A DNA stretch of 64,000 nt, from the NCBI RefSeq assembly GCF_003334855.1, contig NZ_QOWE01000004.1:337132-401131 (forward strand). Direction: 5' to 3'. The notes under the pieces are model-generated. The model had not been told where the DNA came from. It searched no databases and saw only the letters and a program-made list of their open reading frames with translations. Positions 16,974 through 25,450 of the stretch are shown here, one piece after another (the stretch's first letter is position 1; each line of letters starts with the position of its first letter). The translations under genes and the position numbers were made by a program. The stretch is from Larkinella punicea (lineage in GTDB: Bacteria > Bacteroidota > Bacteroidia > Cytophagales > Spirosomataceae).

Positions 16974-18518
16974 ATGACATTCACGATGACTTATAAACAC
17001 ATTTCAGCCCTTTGCCTGCTGGCGCTGCTTCCGCTGGCGTCCTGCAAAGATGATTTTCTGGTTCAGACCGACCCCAATTCCGTGGCGACGTCCGACTATT
17101 TCAAAACGGAAAATGACGTATTCGTTGCGCTGAACGGGGCCTATCAATCGCTCCGCAGCTCCAATTCGATTGGCGAAGGCAGTGGCTTATTTTCCGAAGA
17201 ACGCTCCGACAATACCGGGCGAAACGACAACCAATCGAACGCGGGCGAACCGTTTCAGTTCAATGATTTTTCGCTTCTGCCTTCCAATACGAACCTGAAA
17301 ACGCACTGGCTGGCGCTGTATCAGTGCATTACCCGAACCAATCAGGTGCTGTCGGGGATCGAAACCGTGGCTTTCAGCAAGCCCGAAACCAAGGCGCAGT
17401 ACAGTGCCGAAGCGAAATTTATTCGGGCGTTGATTTATTTCCACCTGGTTCGCAAATGGGGTGATGTGCCACTGGTGACCAAACCGCTGACGACGGCGGA
17501 TGACGTGACGGCCAGCACCTTCCGCGAAAAGAAGGAAAAGGTGTACGAACAAATCGTGGCCGACCTGACCGAAGTCACCACCAGCCCACTGCCCGATCAT
17601 CAGCCGCTGGCATCCAAGGGCCGGGTATCGAAAGTGGCCGGATATGCCCTGCTGGGGCAGGTGTATCTGACGATGGCAACCACGCTGGATGCCGCCAACC
17701 GCACGGCCAACCTGAATGCCGCCAAAACGAACCTGACCAGTGCCTACACGAAACGGACGTTTGGAGCCTTGAAGGAAATCCCGTATGCCGATGTGTTCGA
17801 TGTAGCCAAGAAATCGACGAACCCGGAAATCATTTTCCAGATTGTCAACAAACAGGGCGATATCAACTATTCGTCGAGCATTGCCGCCAACAACCAGGCT
17901 CAGGGCGAAACCATCAACTCGCTGCGAAACAATACGGGTATCGGCGGTAATGTGACGCCCGATCTGGTGAAGGAATACGAGGAAACGGATTTGCGGAAAG
18001 ATTTTTCGATCAAATTCGCCAATGCCGCCACGGTGAAAGATTACTTCATCACCAAATACCGGGATGCGAGCGCAGCCGCCGGAACGAACGGCTACGGCGG
18101 CAACGACTGGATTCTGATCCGGTATGCCGATGTGATGCTGATGCTGGCGGAGGTCAATCTGTACCTGGGCGACGAAGCCTCGGCGGTTTCATTGCTGGAC
18201 CAGGTTCGGGAGCGGGCCGGGATGCCGAAATACGAGGTCGCCAGAACCAATGCCGCCTACAGCAGCAAATTCCCGACGCTTAAACTGGCCATTCTGCACG
18301 AACGGCGCGTGGAACTGGCGTTCGAAAACCACCGCTGGTTTGATCTCCTGCGGTTTTTCACCCCTGCCGAACTGGTTACGTACATTCGCGCCAAGTCGCA
18401 GGCCGACTTTGGGGTGGCGAAACTGTCCAACTTCGGAACCAAGGATTATTACTACCCGATTCCTTTCGATGAGAACAAGTTAAATCCGGAAAAAATGTAC
18501 CAGAATCCGGGGTATTGA
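16974..18518 (+). CDS. SusD-like surface lipoprotein 1
   Basis: A RagB/SusD-family protein of 514 residues, partner of the SusC receptor just upstream. It has a hydrophobic leader and lipobox LASC, so it is lipidated and exposed at the cell surface. The conserved SusD helical parts are seen (ALNGAYQSLR, AEAKFIRALIYFHLVRKWGDVPLV, ILIRYADVMLMLAEVNL, ERRVELAFENHRWFDLLRF) and the C-terminal QNPGY. The start could also be the ATG at 16986, which gives a shorter, cleaner signal peptide. No glycoside hydrolase follows. The transcript stops at a strong terminator. Confidence 0.92.
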   Translation: MTFTMTYKHISALCLLALLPLASCKDDFLVQTDPNSVATSDYFKTENDVFVALNGAYQSLRSSNSIGEGSGLFSEERSDNTGRNDNQSNAGEPFQFNDFSLLPSNTNLKTHWLALYQCITRTNQVLSGIETVAFSKPETKAQYSAEAKFIRALIYFHLVRKWGDVPLVTKPLTTADDVTASTFREKKEKVYEQIVADLTEVTTSPLPDHQPLASKGRVSKVAGYALLGQVYLTMATTLDAANRTANLNAAKTNLTSAYTKRTFGALKEIPYADVFDVAKKSTNPEIIFQIVNKQGDINYSSSIAANNQAQGETINSLRNNTGIGGNVTPDLVKEYEETDLRKDFSIKFANAATVKDYFITKYRDASAAAGTNGYGGNDWILIRYADVMLMLAEVNLYLGDEASAVSLLDQVRERAGMPKYEVARTNAAYSSKFPTLKLAILHERRVELAFENHRWFDLLRFFTPAELVTYIRAKSQADFGVAKLSNFGTKDYYYPIPFDENKLNPEKMYQNPGY

Positions 18519-18540
18519 TCCGCCAAACCGGCACGAATGC

Positions 18541-18579
18541 AAAAGAGGAGTCATCCGGGTGGTGACTCCTCTTTTTTTT
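18541..18579 (+). terminator. Rho-independent terminator after susD 1
   Basis: A perfect 13-bp stem (AAAAGAGGAGTCA at 18541-18553 with 18563-18575) has a 9-base loop and is followed by T residues to 18579. This is a textbook intrinsic terminator for the susCD transcript. The A-run on its left may also serve the convergent phosphatase gene. Confidence 0.9.
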
Positions 18580-18596
18580 GTTAACCGCCGGAAGAA

Positions 18597-20456
18597 TTAT
18601 TTGGTCTTTTGCGTATTCCGATAGCGGCCCAAAACCGCCATAATCTTATGGTGAATGGCGGTATTTTCGTAGACGCCCCGAAAGTCCAGCGAATGCGGGC
18701 CATACGCAAAAACCGGCACCATCACGCCCGAATGGTCATTGGTGCTGAAATGTCCATCCACGTACCCGCGTTTCAGATCGCCATCGAGCAGGGTCAGCCC
18801 CCCGGTTTCATGATCAGCGGTGACAATCACCAGCGTTTCCCCGTTCTGGTCGGCAAACTTCAGGGCTTCGCCGACGGCCTGATCAAAATCCAGCATTTCC
18901 TGAACCACATACCGGACATCATTCGCGTGGCCCCCGTAATCGATCTGCGCGCCTTCGGCCATGACAAAAAATCCGGCGGGGTTGGGGCTTAACTCAGCCA
19001 GGGTTTTGCGCAGGCTCGTGGTCAGAAAATCCTTCCGGCCCTGGCCGACGGAAACGACTGATTCATCGTCCAGCAACACAAAAGGCGCTTTCAACTGCGC
19101 CAGTTTGCCGAATCGATCCGCTACCGCATACCCCCGCTGCCGGAGGGTATCCAGCACCTTCTCCTCGTTGAAAAATCGATAGCCGCCCCCAATCAGAATC
19201 TGAACCGGATTTTGCAGGAAATCAGCCGCAATTTCCCGTTCGAAAGACCGGTCGGGCTGGTGCCCATAGAAAGCGGCTGGGGTGGCATCCGTCACGCTCC
19301 CGGCACTGATCAATCCACTGACCATATTCCAGGGTTTGATGAGAGCCGGTATGGCCGGACGGGCTTTTCCCGTCGAGTCTACCCCAATGGCCCGGTTGTT
19401 GGTTTTTTCACCCGTTGCCATCGCCGTTGCTCCGGCGGCCGAATCCGTAATGTAGGTATCTGCGGCACTGGTTTTAGAAAAACCCAGATTCAGCACCTGC
19501 GTCAAATTCAACTGCCCCTGATTGGCGGTTATCCCGGCGTAGATCTGGGCCAGTCCCATGCCGTCGCCAATGAGCAGAATCACGTTTTTTACCCGGCTGA
19601 GCGCGTCGTTTTGCCGGTACGTCGGCTGGTAGACGGCGTGAACGGTTTTATTGCGGTATTCAGCGGTCGGGCGGCTGTTGAGAAAATTGGCCAGTTCCGT
19701 AATGTGGTCGGTATTGATGTAATCGACGCCCAGATTGATCAGCGTTTTCCAGGTGTTGATGTTGTCGGGCGTTGCCCAAAGCCGCAGCTTTTTGCCTTGC
19801 TGGTGGGTTTTCCGGATCACTTCGTTCAGCTTTTTCCGTTCAGAGCTGACGATCAACCCCTTACCATTCCAGCGGGTATAGGTCAGAAACGACTGGCTGA
19901 TTAAGCCAATGTGTTTCAATTGGTCCGGCGAGTACGTTATTTCAGGACGTCCGTCGAAAAGCAGCCAATCCGGATAGGTTTTGAAGTCCTCCGGTTCCGG
20001 CACGTTGCCGCTCACCACAACCTGTACCGAAGCCCCGGAGCCGAACACGTTTGGATAAGCCGCCAGCATCTGAACCAGCAGCGGCAGCGTCTGGCGAGCC
20101 GGGGTTTTGAGATCGATCAGGAGTTGCAGCGGGCGGGCTGTTTTTGGCTCAATCTTCCCCTGACCGGTTTTCACCTGCTGAACCAGGGGCTGAATATACA
20201 GCGCATCCAGGGTTCGGGCGGGGTCGATGTCCGTCTCATCGTGGGCCACGTAGAGGACGCCGTTCTTGGCGTGAACATCAACTTCTATTGAACCGAATTG
20301 TTGGTGGTAGGCCTGCCAGAAAGGAATCGATTGCTCGTAATCATTGTGCGAATGCGCCTGGGCCGTCGTGTAGAGGCCATTCGGTTGGGCAAGGGCGGAA
20401 CGAACGGGCATGAAACTGGCCAGAATAACGATAAGCAGTGCGTGTTTCAACTTCAT
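18597..20456 (-). CDS. PI-PLC/GDPD-like domain fused to alkaline phosphatase
   Basis: A 619-residue secreted fusion. After a signal peptide (ends near ALAQ) comes a TIM-barrel phosphodiesterase-like domain of the uncharacterised AIM6-like PI-PLC/GDPD group, with HSHNDY (35-40), Glu58, Asp60 and His72 (EVDVHAKNG, YVAHDE). The second half (about 285-615) is an alkaline phosphatase with LLIGDGMG, nucleophile Ser339 in TDSAAGATA, GGHANDV and TADHETGG. A plausible job is to cut a phosphodiester and then remove the resulting phosphate in the periplasm. Its ATG overlaps the stop of the upstream stand-alone phosphatase by the four-base ATGA, so the two are translationally coupled. Confidence 0.85.
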   Translation of the reverse strand: MKLKHALLIVILASFMPVRSALAQPNGLYTTAQAHSHNDYEQSIPFWQAYHQQFGSIEVDVHAKNGVLYVAHDETDIDPARTLDALYIQPLVQQVKTGQGKIEPKTARPLQLLIDLKTPARQTLPLLVQMLAAYPNVFGSGASVQVVVSGNVPEPEDFKTYPDWLLFDGRPEITYSPDQLKHIGLISQSFLTYTRWNGKGLIVSSERKKLNEVIRKTHQQGKKLRLWATPDNINTWKTLINLGVDYINTDHITELANFLNSRPTAEYRNKTVHAVYQPTYRQNDALSRVKNVILLIGDGMGLAQIYAGITANQGQLNLTQVLNLGFSKTSAADTYITDSAAGATAMATGEKTNNRAIGVDSTGKARPAIPALIKPWNMVSGLISAGSVTDATPAAFYGHQPDRSFEREIAADFLQNPVQILIGGGYRFFNEEKVLDTLRQRGYAVADRFGKLAQLKAPFVLLDDESVVSVGQGRKDFLTTSLRKTLAELSPNPAGFFVMAEGAQIDYGGHANDVRYVVQEMLDFDQAVGEALKFADQNGETLVIVTADHETGGLTLLDGDLKRGYVDGHFSTNDHSGVMVPVFAYGPHSLDFRGVYENTAIHHKIMAVLGRYRNTQKTK

Positions 20457-21544
20457 TTCCGGGATGCAGGAAAACCGGGTGCGTAAGCCGCCGTTATTTT
20501 ATCAAAAATGGCCGTGTTTTCGTAAATGCCGATAAAGGCTTCTGCGCCCGGCCCGTAGGCGAAAACCGGCACCATGATGCCCGTATGCCCTTTGGTAACA
20601 TACTTACCTTCGGCCTGACCGGCCTGCATGTCGCCATCCGTAATGGCCAAACCACCCGTTTCGTGATCTGCCGTGATCACCACCAGCGTGTTGCCGTCTT
20701 TCTCCGCAAAATCCAGAACAGCGCCGACGGTTTTGTCGAAATCCAGCATTTCGCTGATGATGTAACTGGTCTTATTGGCATGACCGCCCCAGTCGATTTG
20801 CGAACCTTCGATCAACATAAAAAATCCTTTCTTCGATTGGTCCAGCAACCGAATCGCCGTTTGCGTTCCGTTAAGCAAGACATCCCCCCGGCCTTCTGAC
20901 AGGGAACGAGGCTCTCCTTTGGCGGTAAAAACGGCCAGTTTTCCCGACTTGAATTGGTCCAGGTCCGCCGTTGAATCAGCAACCTGATACCCTTTGGTTT
21001 TGAAGGCTTCTACCAGATTTCGGCCATCAGCCCGCGCATCGAAGTACTTTTGCCCGCCCCCCACAAACACATCAACACCGCTCGTTAGCAACTGTGCGGC
21101 AATGTCTTCGTTCTGTGAGCGTGAGGGCACGTGGGCATAGAAGGATGCCGGTGTAGCGTGGGTGATCGAGCAGGTGACGACGATGCCCGTGCCGAGTCCA
21201 TTCTTTTGGGCGGTTTCCAGCAGGGTTGGATGCGGTTTTTCCAACGCATCGACACCAATGGCGCCATTTTTGGCCTTTTTCCCAATGGCAAACGCCGTAG
21301 CTCCCGCGCCGGAGTCGGTGACAAAAGCGTCGGCAGCCTGCGTTTTCTGAAATCCTATGGCCGTGCAGCGAGCCAGATTCAGCGTGCCTTTGTTGGCCGT
21401 TAACCCGGCAAAAATCTGGGCCGTTCCCATCCCGTCACCAACCATCAGAATGATGTTCTTGGGTTGTTTTGTACCGGGTGTTTGTTGGGCTGATGCTGGT
21501 AAAACCGGCATCAGCCCAACGATAAAAAAGAAAAGAACTTTCAT
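20453..21544 (-). CDS. Alkaline phosphatase
   Basis: A 363-residue periplasmic phosphatase with signal peptide (ending near PASAQ), LMVGDGMG (metal Asp37), nucleophile Ser78 in TDSGAGATA, HATPASFYAHV, EGSQIDWGGHAN and TADHETGG for the other metal ligands. It is a compact form lacking the crown insertions of larger enzymes. It releases phosphate from monoesters. It sits 23 bases behind the phytase-like lipoprotein gene and overlaps the next phosphatase gene by ATGA, in a cluster whose common theme is phosphate acquisition. Confidence 0.9.
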   Translation of the reverse strand: MKVLFFFIVGLMPVLPASAQQTPGTKQPKNIILMVGDGMGTAQIFAGLTANKGTLNLARCTAIGFQKTQAADAFVTDSGAGATAFAIGKKAKNGAIGVDALEKPHPTLLETAQKNGLGTGIVVTCSITHATPASFYAHVPSRSQNEDIAAQLLTSGVDVFVGGGQKYFDARADGRNLVEAFKTKGYQVADSTADLDQFKSGKLAVFTAKGEPRSLSEGRGDVLLNGTQTAIRLLDQSKKGFFMLIEGSQIDWGGHANKTSYIISEMLDFDKTVGAVLDFAEKDGNTLVVITADHETGGLAITDGDMQAGQAEGKYVTKGHTGIMVPVFAYGPGAEAFIGIYENTAIFDKITAAYAPGFPASRK

Positions 21545-21567
21545 CGGTTGTTGTGAAATGTACGCTC

Positions 21568-22875
21568 TTATTTCAAAGGGTTTGCTAACGTTACGAAGTA
21601 AATCCGGTTCAAATCAGCTTTGCCCGTAGCCGGTAAAATCTTGGTGGTGAAGCCATTCTGTCCGTTGTCGACCACCCCAAAATCATCGTCGTTGGAAATG
21701 GCCAGCACGTTTGTTCCCAGCAAGGCCACGCCTTCGGCTTTGTCGTGCGGATAAACCGGTGAAATTCCCGTCAACAGATCCAGGACCAGCGTTTTCGTAA
21801 CCGGTACGATGCCGGCCGTCTGCAAGCCCGCCTTATCTTTCAGTTGTTCGACCGTCATCCCGCTAAACAGTTTTCCTCCAATCCCGTTGGCCGGATCGGA
21901 AATGTCCGTGGCCCCCGCCAGATCAAATTTGTAGATCCGTTTGAACGTTGCGGGTTTGGCCGGATTACCGCCGTAATCACCATCCCGCTCCAGTGCCAGA
22001 AACGTCGTGTTCGTGATCGCGGCCACTTCACTGCACCCGGTCAGGCTCGCATTTTCCATCAGGTAAACAAATTGTTTCGTGGCCCCCGTAGCAATATCGA
22101 AGGTCAGAACCCGAATAACCGTTGAACCGGAAACTGCAGACGGATTATAGAGTGGCGATTGCATCAGCCCCACCAGGGTTTTGCCGTCGGGGGTCATCGT
22201 GAGTCCTTCCATACCCCGGTTCGGGCGACGCCGGGCCAGCACCAGCGGCAGGGTGCGTCCGCCAGTTCCGGTGCCAAACGGATTGATGCGTTCCAGGGTT
22301 TTGCCGGTCGCATCAAAATGTACAATGTGCGGACCGTACTCATCGCTGATCCAAAAAGTGCCGTCCGAAGCCAATACCAACCCTTCCGAATCCAGCCCGT
22401 CTGCGCTCGGATTTAAGGACTGACCCAACAGATCAAAGGCGGTTTCGCCGGTGCTTCCTTCCCCGCTGGGGTTCGGCAGGCCCGTCAGCAACTGGCCTGC
22501 CGCATTTTTAAGTAAAATAGTCTCTTCCAGCACCAATTTACCGCCGTCTACCCGGAATTTACCGATCTGGGGGGTAAAATCAGCTTTCCCGAAAATTATG
22601 GAATTGGCCTGTGATCCGGCGGCATTCGGCCCCCGGTCAGTCAACAGATAAAATACGTTGGGATCATTCGGGTCGGCGGCAACTGCGGAGCCAAAACCCC
22701 CGTTGGAAATAACCGTATTGTTGGGCGAAATCGCTAAAACTTTGGGGTCGGTTGCTTCCGCGAAGGCCGGATAGAAAACCGCCGGAATGCGATGGTCATC
22801 GCAGGAGGTAACGACGAATCCACCCGCCAAAATCAGCAGTGTAGCGACCGAAACAGGTAAAGATAACTTGTTCAT
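21568..22875 (-). CDS. Phytase-family esterase-like lipoprotein
   Basis: A 435-residue protein with leader and lipobox VTSC, followed by a beta-propeller-like sequence of the 'esterase-like activity of phytase' family: FYLLTDRGPN, LDSEGLVLASDGTFWISDEYGPHI, RGMEGLTMTPDGKTL, LALERDGDYGG and a final ALLGTNVLAISNDDDFG. Members bind Ca-rich active sites and hydrolyse phosphate esters or simple esters. The substrate here is not provable. As a lipoprotein upstream of two alkaline phosphatases it likely takes part in phosphate scavenging from organic phosphate. Confidence 0.82.
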   Translation of the reverse strand: MNKLSLPVSVATLLILAGGFVVTSCDDHRIPAVFYPAFAEATDPKVLAISPNNTVISNGGFGSAVAADPNDPNVFYLLTDRGPNAAGSQANSIIFGKADFTPQIGKFRVDGGKLVLEETILLKNAAGQLLTGLPNPSGEGSTGETAFDLLGQSLNPSADGLDSEGLVLASDGTFWISDEYGPHIVHFDATGKTLERINPFGTGTGGRTLPLVLARRRPNRGMEGLTMTPDGKTLVGLMQSPLYNPSAVSGSTVIRVLTFDIATGATKQFVYLMENASLTGCSEVAAITNTTFLALERDGDYGGNPAKPATFKRIYKFDLAGATDISDPANGIGGKLFSGMTVEQLKDKAGLQTAGIVPVTKTLVLDLLTGISPVYPHDKAEGVALLGTNVLAISNDDDFGVVDNGQNGFTTKILPATGKADLNRIYFVTLANPLK

Positions 22876-22947
22876 ACTCAGAGAAAAAAGTTGTTTTATT
22901 AATGATCAGGTTGTATTTGAAATGGTACTGCTTGATCCGGTTCAACC

Positions 22948-23199
22948 TCAGACCAATTCATAGGTTGCTTCTTCCGGAACCCGCCGGTATTTTAATTCCT
23001 CCAGAACCGCTCGGGCAAAAGCCGATCGGTCGGATTTACGATACTGGTCGGGCGTCAGAGCGCCGGAAGGCGCGACAAAAACCTGGCTAACCCGCTGACA
23101 GGCTGACCAGAGTGGCCGGTTTCTCTCAATTTTGAATTGGCGAATTGGCGTGTCAGCGCCAAACCACAGACTGATGATGTTGTTTGAAGTGCCTTTCAT
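22948..23199 (-). CDS. Small hypothetical protein
   Basis: An 83-residue basic protein with normal amino-acid composition (SLWFGADTPIRQFKIER, APSGALTPDQYRKSDRSAF, VLEELKYRRVP). No signal peptide and no family recognised. It fills an otherwise empty gap on the strand of the phosphatase cluster, 72 bases ahead of the phytase-like gene and about 80 bases behind a good promoter box (23279-23286), which supports but does not prove that it is translated. It could be the first gene of that transcript or part of its leader. Confidence 0.45.
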   Translation of the reverse strand: MKGTSNNIISLWFGADTPIRQFKIERNRPLWSACQRVSQVFVAPSGALTPDQYRKSDRSAFARAVLEELKYRRVPEEATYELV

Positions 23200-23278
23200 G
23201 ACCTGGTGGTCGTTACGAGTTGGGTTGCGTGTCCAGGCTGGAAATCCGGTCGGATAGCGGAGCCGGATGTGGACTGAA

Positions 23279-23286
23279 CAAAGGTA
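23279..23286 (-). promoter_or_regulatory. Promoter -7 box toward the phosphatase cluster
   Basis: On the minus strand bases 23286-23279 read TACCTTTG, an exact TAnnTTTG box. Transcription would begin near 23272 and run through the 83-codon frame into the phytase-like and phosphatase genes. No TTTG at the usual distance is seen. Confidence 0.5.
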
Positions 23287-23402
23287 AAAGCAGGGCGTAA
23301 CAAGCAGATTACGGTACGATCAAGTCTGAAACGGTTTTGTTAATCTTCCGGTAACACCACTACGGCTTCGGTCAAAAAGGCGACGGACACTTACCATAAA
23401 TA

Positions 23403-23423
23403 CCTGTTAAAAAGCCTGTTAAA
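23403..23423 (+). promoter_or_regulatory. CCTGTTAAA direct repeats, possible activator site
   Basis: Two exact copies of CCTGTTAAA (23403-23411 and 23415-23423) with a 12-base period are followed by AT-rich ATTATTAAG. They lie about 50 bases upstream of the -7 box of the choice-of-anchor I gene. Direct-repeat layout and AT-rich spacing resemble a PhoB box, although the E. coli period is 11. Confidence 0.4.
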
Positions 23424-23471
23424 TAATTATTAAGCTTTTCCGGCGCATGGTTTCTGTCCCTGATCGGCTCC

Positions 23472-23479
23472 TATTTTTG
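23472..23479 (+). promoter_or_regulatory. Promoter -7 box
   Basis: TATTTTTG matches TAnnTTTG. The implied start site near 23486 lies just before the ATG at 23507 and supports that start over the longer frame from 23447, which would place the box inside coding sequence. Confidence 0.55.
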
Positions 23480-23506
23480 TTTCTTTCACCCCTCATAAAC
23501 ACGAGC

Positions 23507-25018
23507 ATGATTCAGAACAAATGGCGGATTGGACTGGCCCTTTTAGCGGTGTTGACCAACGCCTGTATCAACGATCACCAGCCTCCCGGGGCGTCGCAGG
23601 AAAACCCGGCCACCTTCAAAGAAATTTCCTCAACGGATTTAGGCGGGGAAGCCTCCGCCGAAATTGCGACCTACGACCCGATCAGCAAACGCCTGTTTGT
23701 GGTCAACAATGAATCGACCCCCAAAGTCGATGTCCTGGATCTGACGGCCTACCCGACCGTGACCAAATTACAACCCATTGATCTGACGGCCCTGGGCGGT
23801 GTGGCCAACAGCGTGGCGGTATACGGCGGGAAACTTGCCATCGCCCTCGAAGCCACCAACAAACAGGCGAACGGGAGCGTGATTGTTTTGAACACGACGG
23901 ATTTGTCGACCGTCAAACAGGTTACCGTGGGCGCGCTGCCCGACATGGTCACCTTTAGCCCCAATGGTGCCTACATCGTTACGGCCAACGAGGGCGAACC
24001 CAGTGCCGACTATACCACTGATCCGGTGGGTTCCATTTCGATCATCAACGTCGCCGATAACTACAGCGTCAAAACCCTCACCTTCGAGTCATTTGCGGCT
24101 TCGTTGCCGCAGTTGTCGGCAGGCGGTTTCCGGATCTACGGCCCCAATGCTACTTTTGCGCAGGATGTGGAGCCGGAATACGTAGCGATTTCGTCGGATT
24201 CCCAAAAAGCGTGGGTAACGCTCCAGGAAAACAATGGCATTGCCGAGATTGATCTGGCGACTGGCACCATTTTAAAAATTAACCCCTTGGGAACCAAGGA
24301 CATTAACCTGGCCAACAACGCCATGGATCCCAGCGATCAGGACAGTAAAATTAGTCTGGGGACCTGGCCCGTTAAATCCTTTTTCCTGCCCGACGCGATT
24401 TCCTACTTTTCAGCCAGTGGCAATGGGTATCTGATTACGGCCAATGAAGGCGACGCCCGGGAATATTCAGCGTTTGATGAACAGGTACGCGTCAGCAGCC
24501 TCACCCTGGACGCGACGGCTTTTCCAACCGCTGCGGACTTGAAACTGCCCGCCAACCTGGGCCGCCTGCGGGTGACCAAAACCGCCGGCAACAGTGGTGG
24601 CGTCTACACCGAACTTTACGGCTTTGGTGGCCGGGGCTTCAGCATTTACAACGCATCCACCGGCGCGCGGGTGTATGACTCGGGCAAAAGTCTGGAAGAT
24701 CAGGTGATTGCCGCCAATCTCAACCTGTATGATGATGGGCGTTCGGACGACAAGGGTGTTGAACCGGAAGGCGTTACCGTCGGGATGATCAACGGTAAAC
24801 CCATCGCGTTTGTCGGGATGGAACGGGCTGATGCCATTGCCATTTATGATGTCACCAACCCGGCGGCTCCCCAATTTCTCCAGCTTTTCAAAACCGGTGA
24901 TGCCCCGGAAGGTGTACTGTTTGTGCCAGCCGAAAACAGTCCCAACGGCCGCAGTATGCTGGTGGTGAGCAGCGAAGGCGACGGAACGGTTAAGATTTAT
25001 CAGCCGGATAAAGTATAA
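23507..25018 (+). CDS. Choice-of-anchor I family lipoprotein
   Basis: A 503-residue protein from the ATG at 23507, with leader and lipobox TNAC. The rest is a beta-propeller of the choice-of-anchor I family: RLFVVNNES, VTVGALPDMVTFSPNGAYIV, ANEGEPSADY, GYLITANEGDAREY, GVEPEGVTVGMINGKPIAFVGMER and a final VVSSEGDGTVKIY. Such proteins are often annotated near alkaline phosphatases and may themselves carry phosphatase-like or Ca-binding activity, which is not established. Divergent from the phosphatase cluster, with its own promoter box, it probably belongs to the same phosphate response. Confidence 0.78.
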   Translation: MIQNKWRIGLALLAVLTNACINDHQPPGASQENPATFKEISSTDLGGEASAEIATYDPISKRLFVVNNESTPKVDVLDLTAYPTVTKLQPIDLTALGGVANSVAVYGGKLAIALEATNKQANGSVIVLNTTDLSTVKQVTVGALPDMVTFSPNGAYIVTANEGEPSADYTTDPVGSISIINVADNYSVKTLTFESFAASLPQLSAGGFRIYGPNATFAQDVEPEYVAISSDSQKAWVTLQENNGIAEIDLATGTILKINPLGTKDINLANNAMDPSDQDSKISLGTWPVKSFFLPDAISYFSASGNGYLITANEGDAREYSAFDEQVRVSSLTLDATAFPTAADLKLPANLGRLRVTKTAGNSGGVYTELYGFGGRGFSIYNASTGARVYDSGKSLEDQVIAANLNLYDDGRSDDKGVEPEGVTVGMINGKPIAFVGMERADAIAIYDVTNPAAPQFLQLFKTGDAPEGVLFVPAENSPNGRSMLVVSSEGDGTVKIYQPDKV

Positions 25019-25023
25019 GAAAG

Positions 25024-25105
25024 ACGCTTTACTTTTACTATAAAGACACAACACCGGCATCGAGAAACCATGCCTGTGTTGTCTTTTACAGGAAAAGTAA
25101 AGCGT
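25024..25105. terminator. Long two-part inverted repeat between convergent genes
   Basis: A perfect 13-bp outer stem (ACGCTTTACTTTT, 25024-25036, with 25093-25105) encloses a second stem of about 16 bp (25042-25060 with 25070-25086) that has one 2-base bulge and one mismatch. It spans the gap between two convergent genes and includes the first base of one stop codon. A strong bidirectional terminator is the simplest reading. Confidence 0.7.
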
Positions 25106-25422
25106 TAGTCCCGATCCTGTGGAGTGACCATTCGTACCCGAAAAGCACCAATCTCCTTTTCAACGAGTTGGATCAGGTGCGTTATCGTCGATTCGATTTC
25201 CTGACTTTTGGGTGGATTGATACCCAGAAACAGAATCGCCGAATTGATCTCAATTTCGCAGTCGACCTCGTTCAAGTAGACCATAAAATCGCCCAGTGAA
25301 ATCCGGATTTCACCATTAAAAAAATACTCAACACTTTGGATTTGCCGGTGCCGGGGACCAATCTCCAACCCTTCCCGGGCAATAAACCGCAGTCGTTTCT
25401 CAATCTTATCAAAAATGTGCAT
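25105..25422 (-). CDS. Hypothetical protein (105 aa)
   Basis: From the ATG at 25422 the product starts MHIFDKIEKRLRF. The longer frame from 25509 would overlap the neighbouring transporter gene by 59 bases. It is a small soluble protein with alternating hydrophobic strands (EYFFNGEIRISLGDFMVYLNE) and a C-terminal amphipathic helix (ITHLIQLVEKEIGAF). No family is recognised. It lies 28 bases downstream of the Na/Pi cotransporter on the same strand and may be co-transcribed. A regulatory role for the transporter is only a guess from position. Confidence 0.65.
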   Translation of the reverse strand: MHIFDKIEKRLRFIAREGLEIGPRHRQIQSVEYFFNGEIRISLGDFMVYLNEVDCEIEINSAILFLGINPPKSQEIESTITHLIQLVEKEIGAFRVRMVTPQDRD

Positions 25423-25450
25423 ATCTGTGTAGGTTAACACCGCAAAACTA

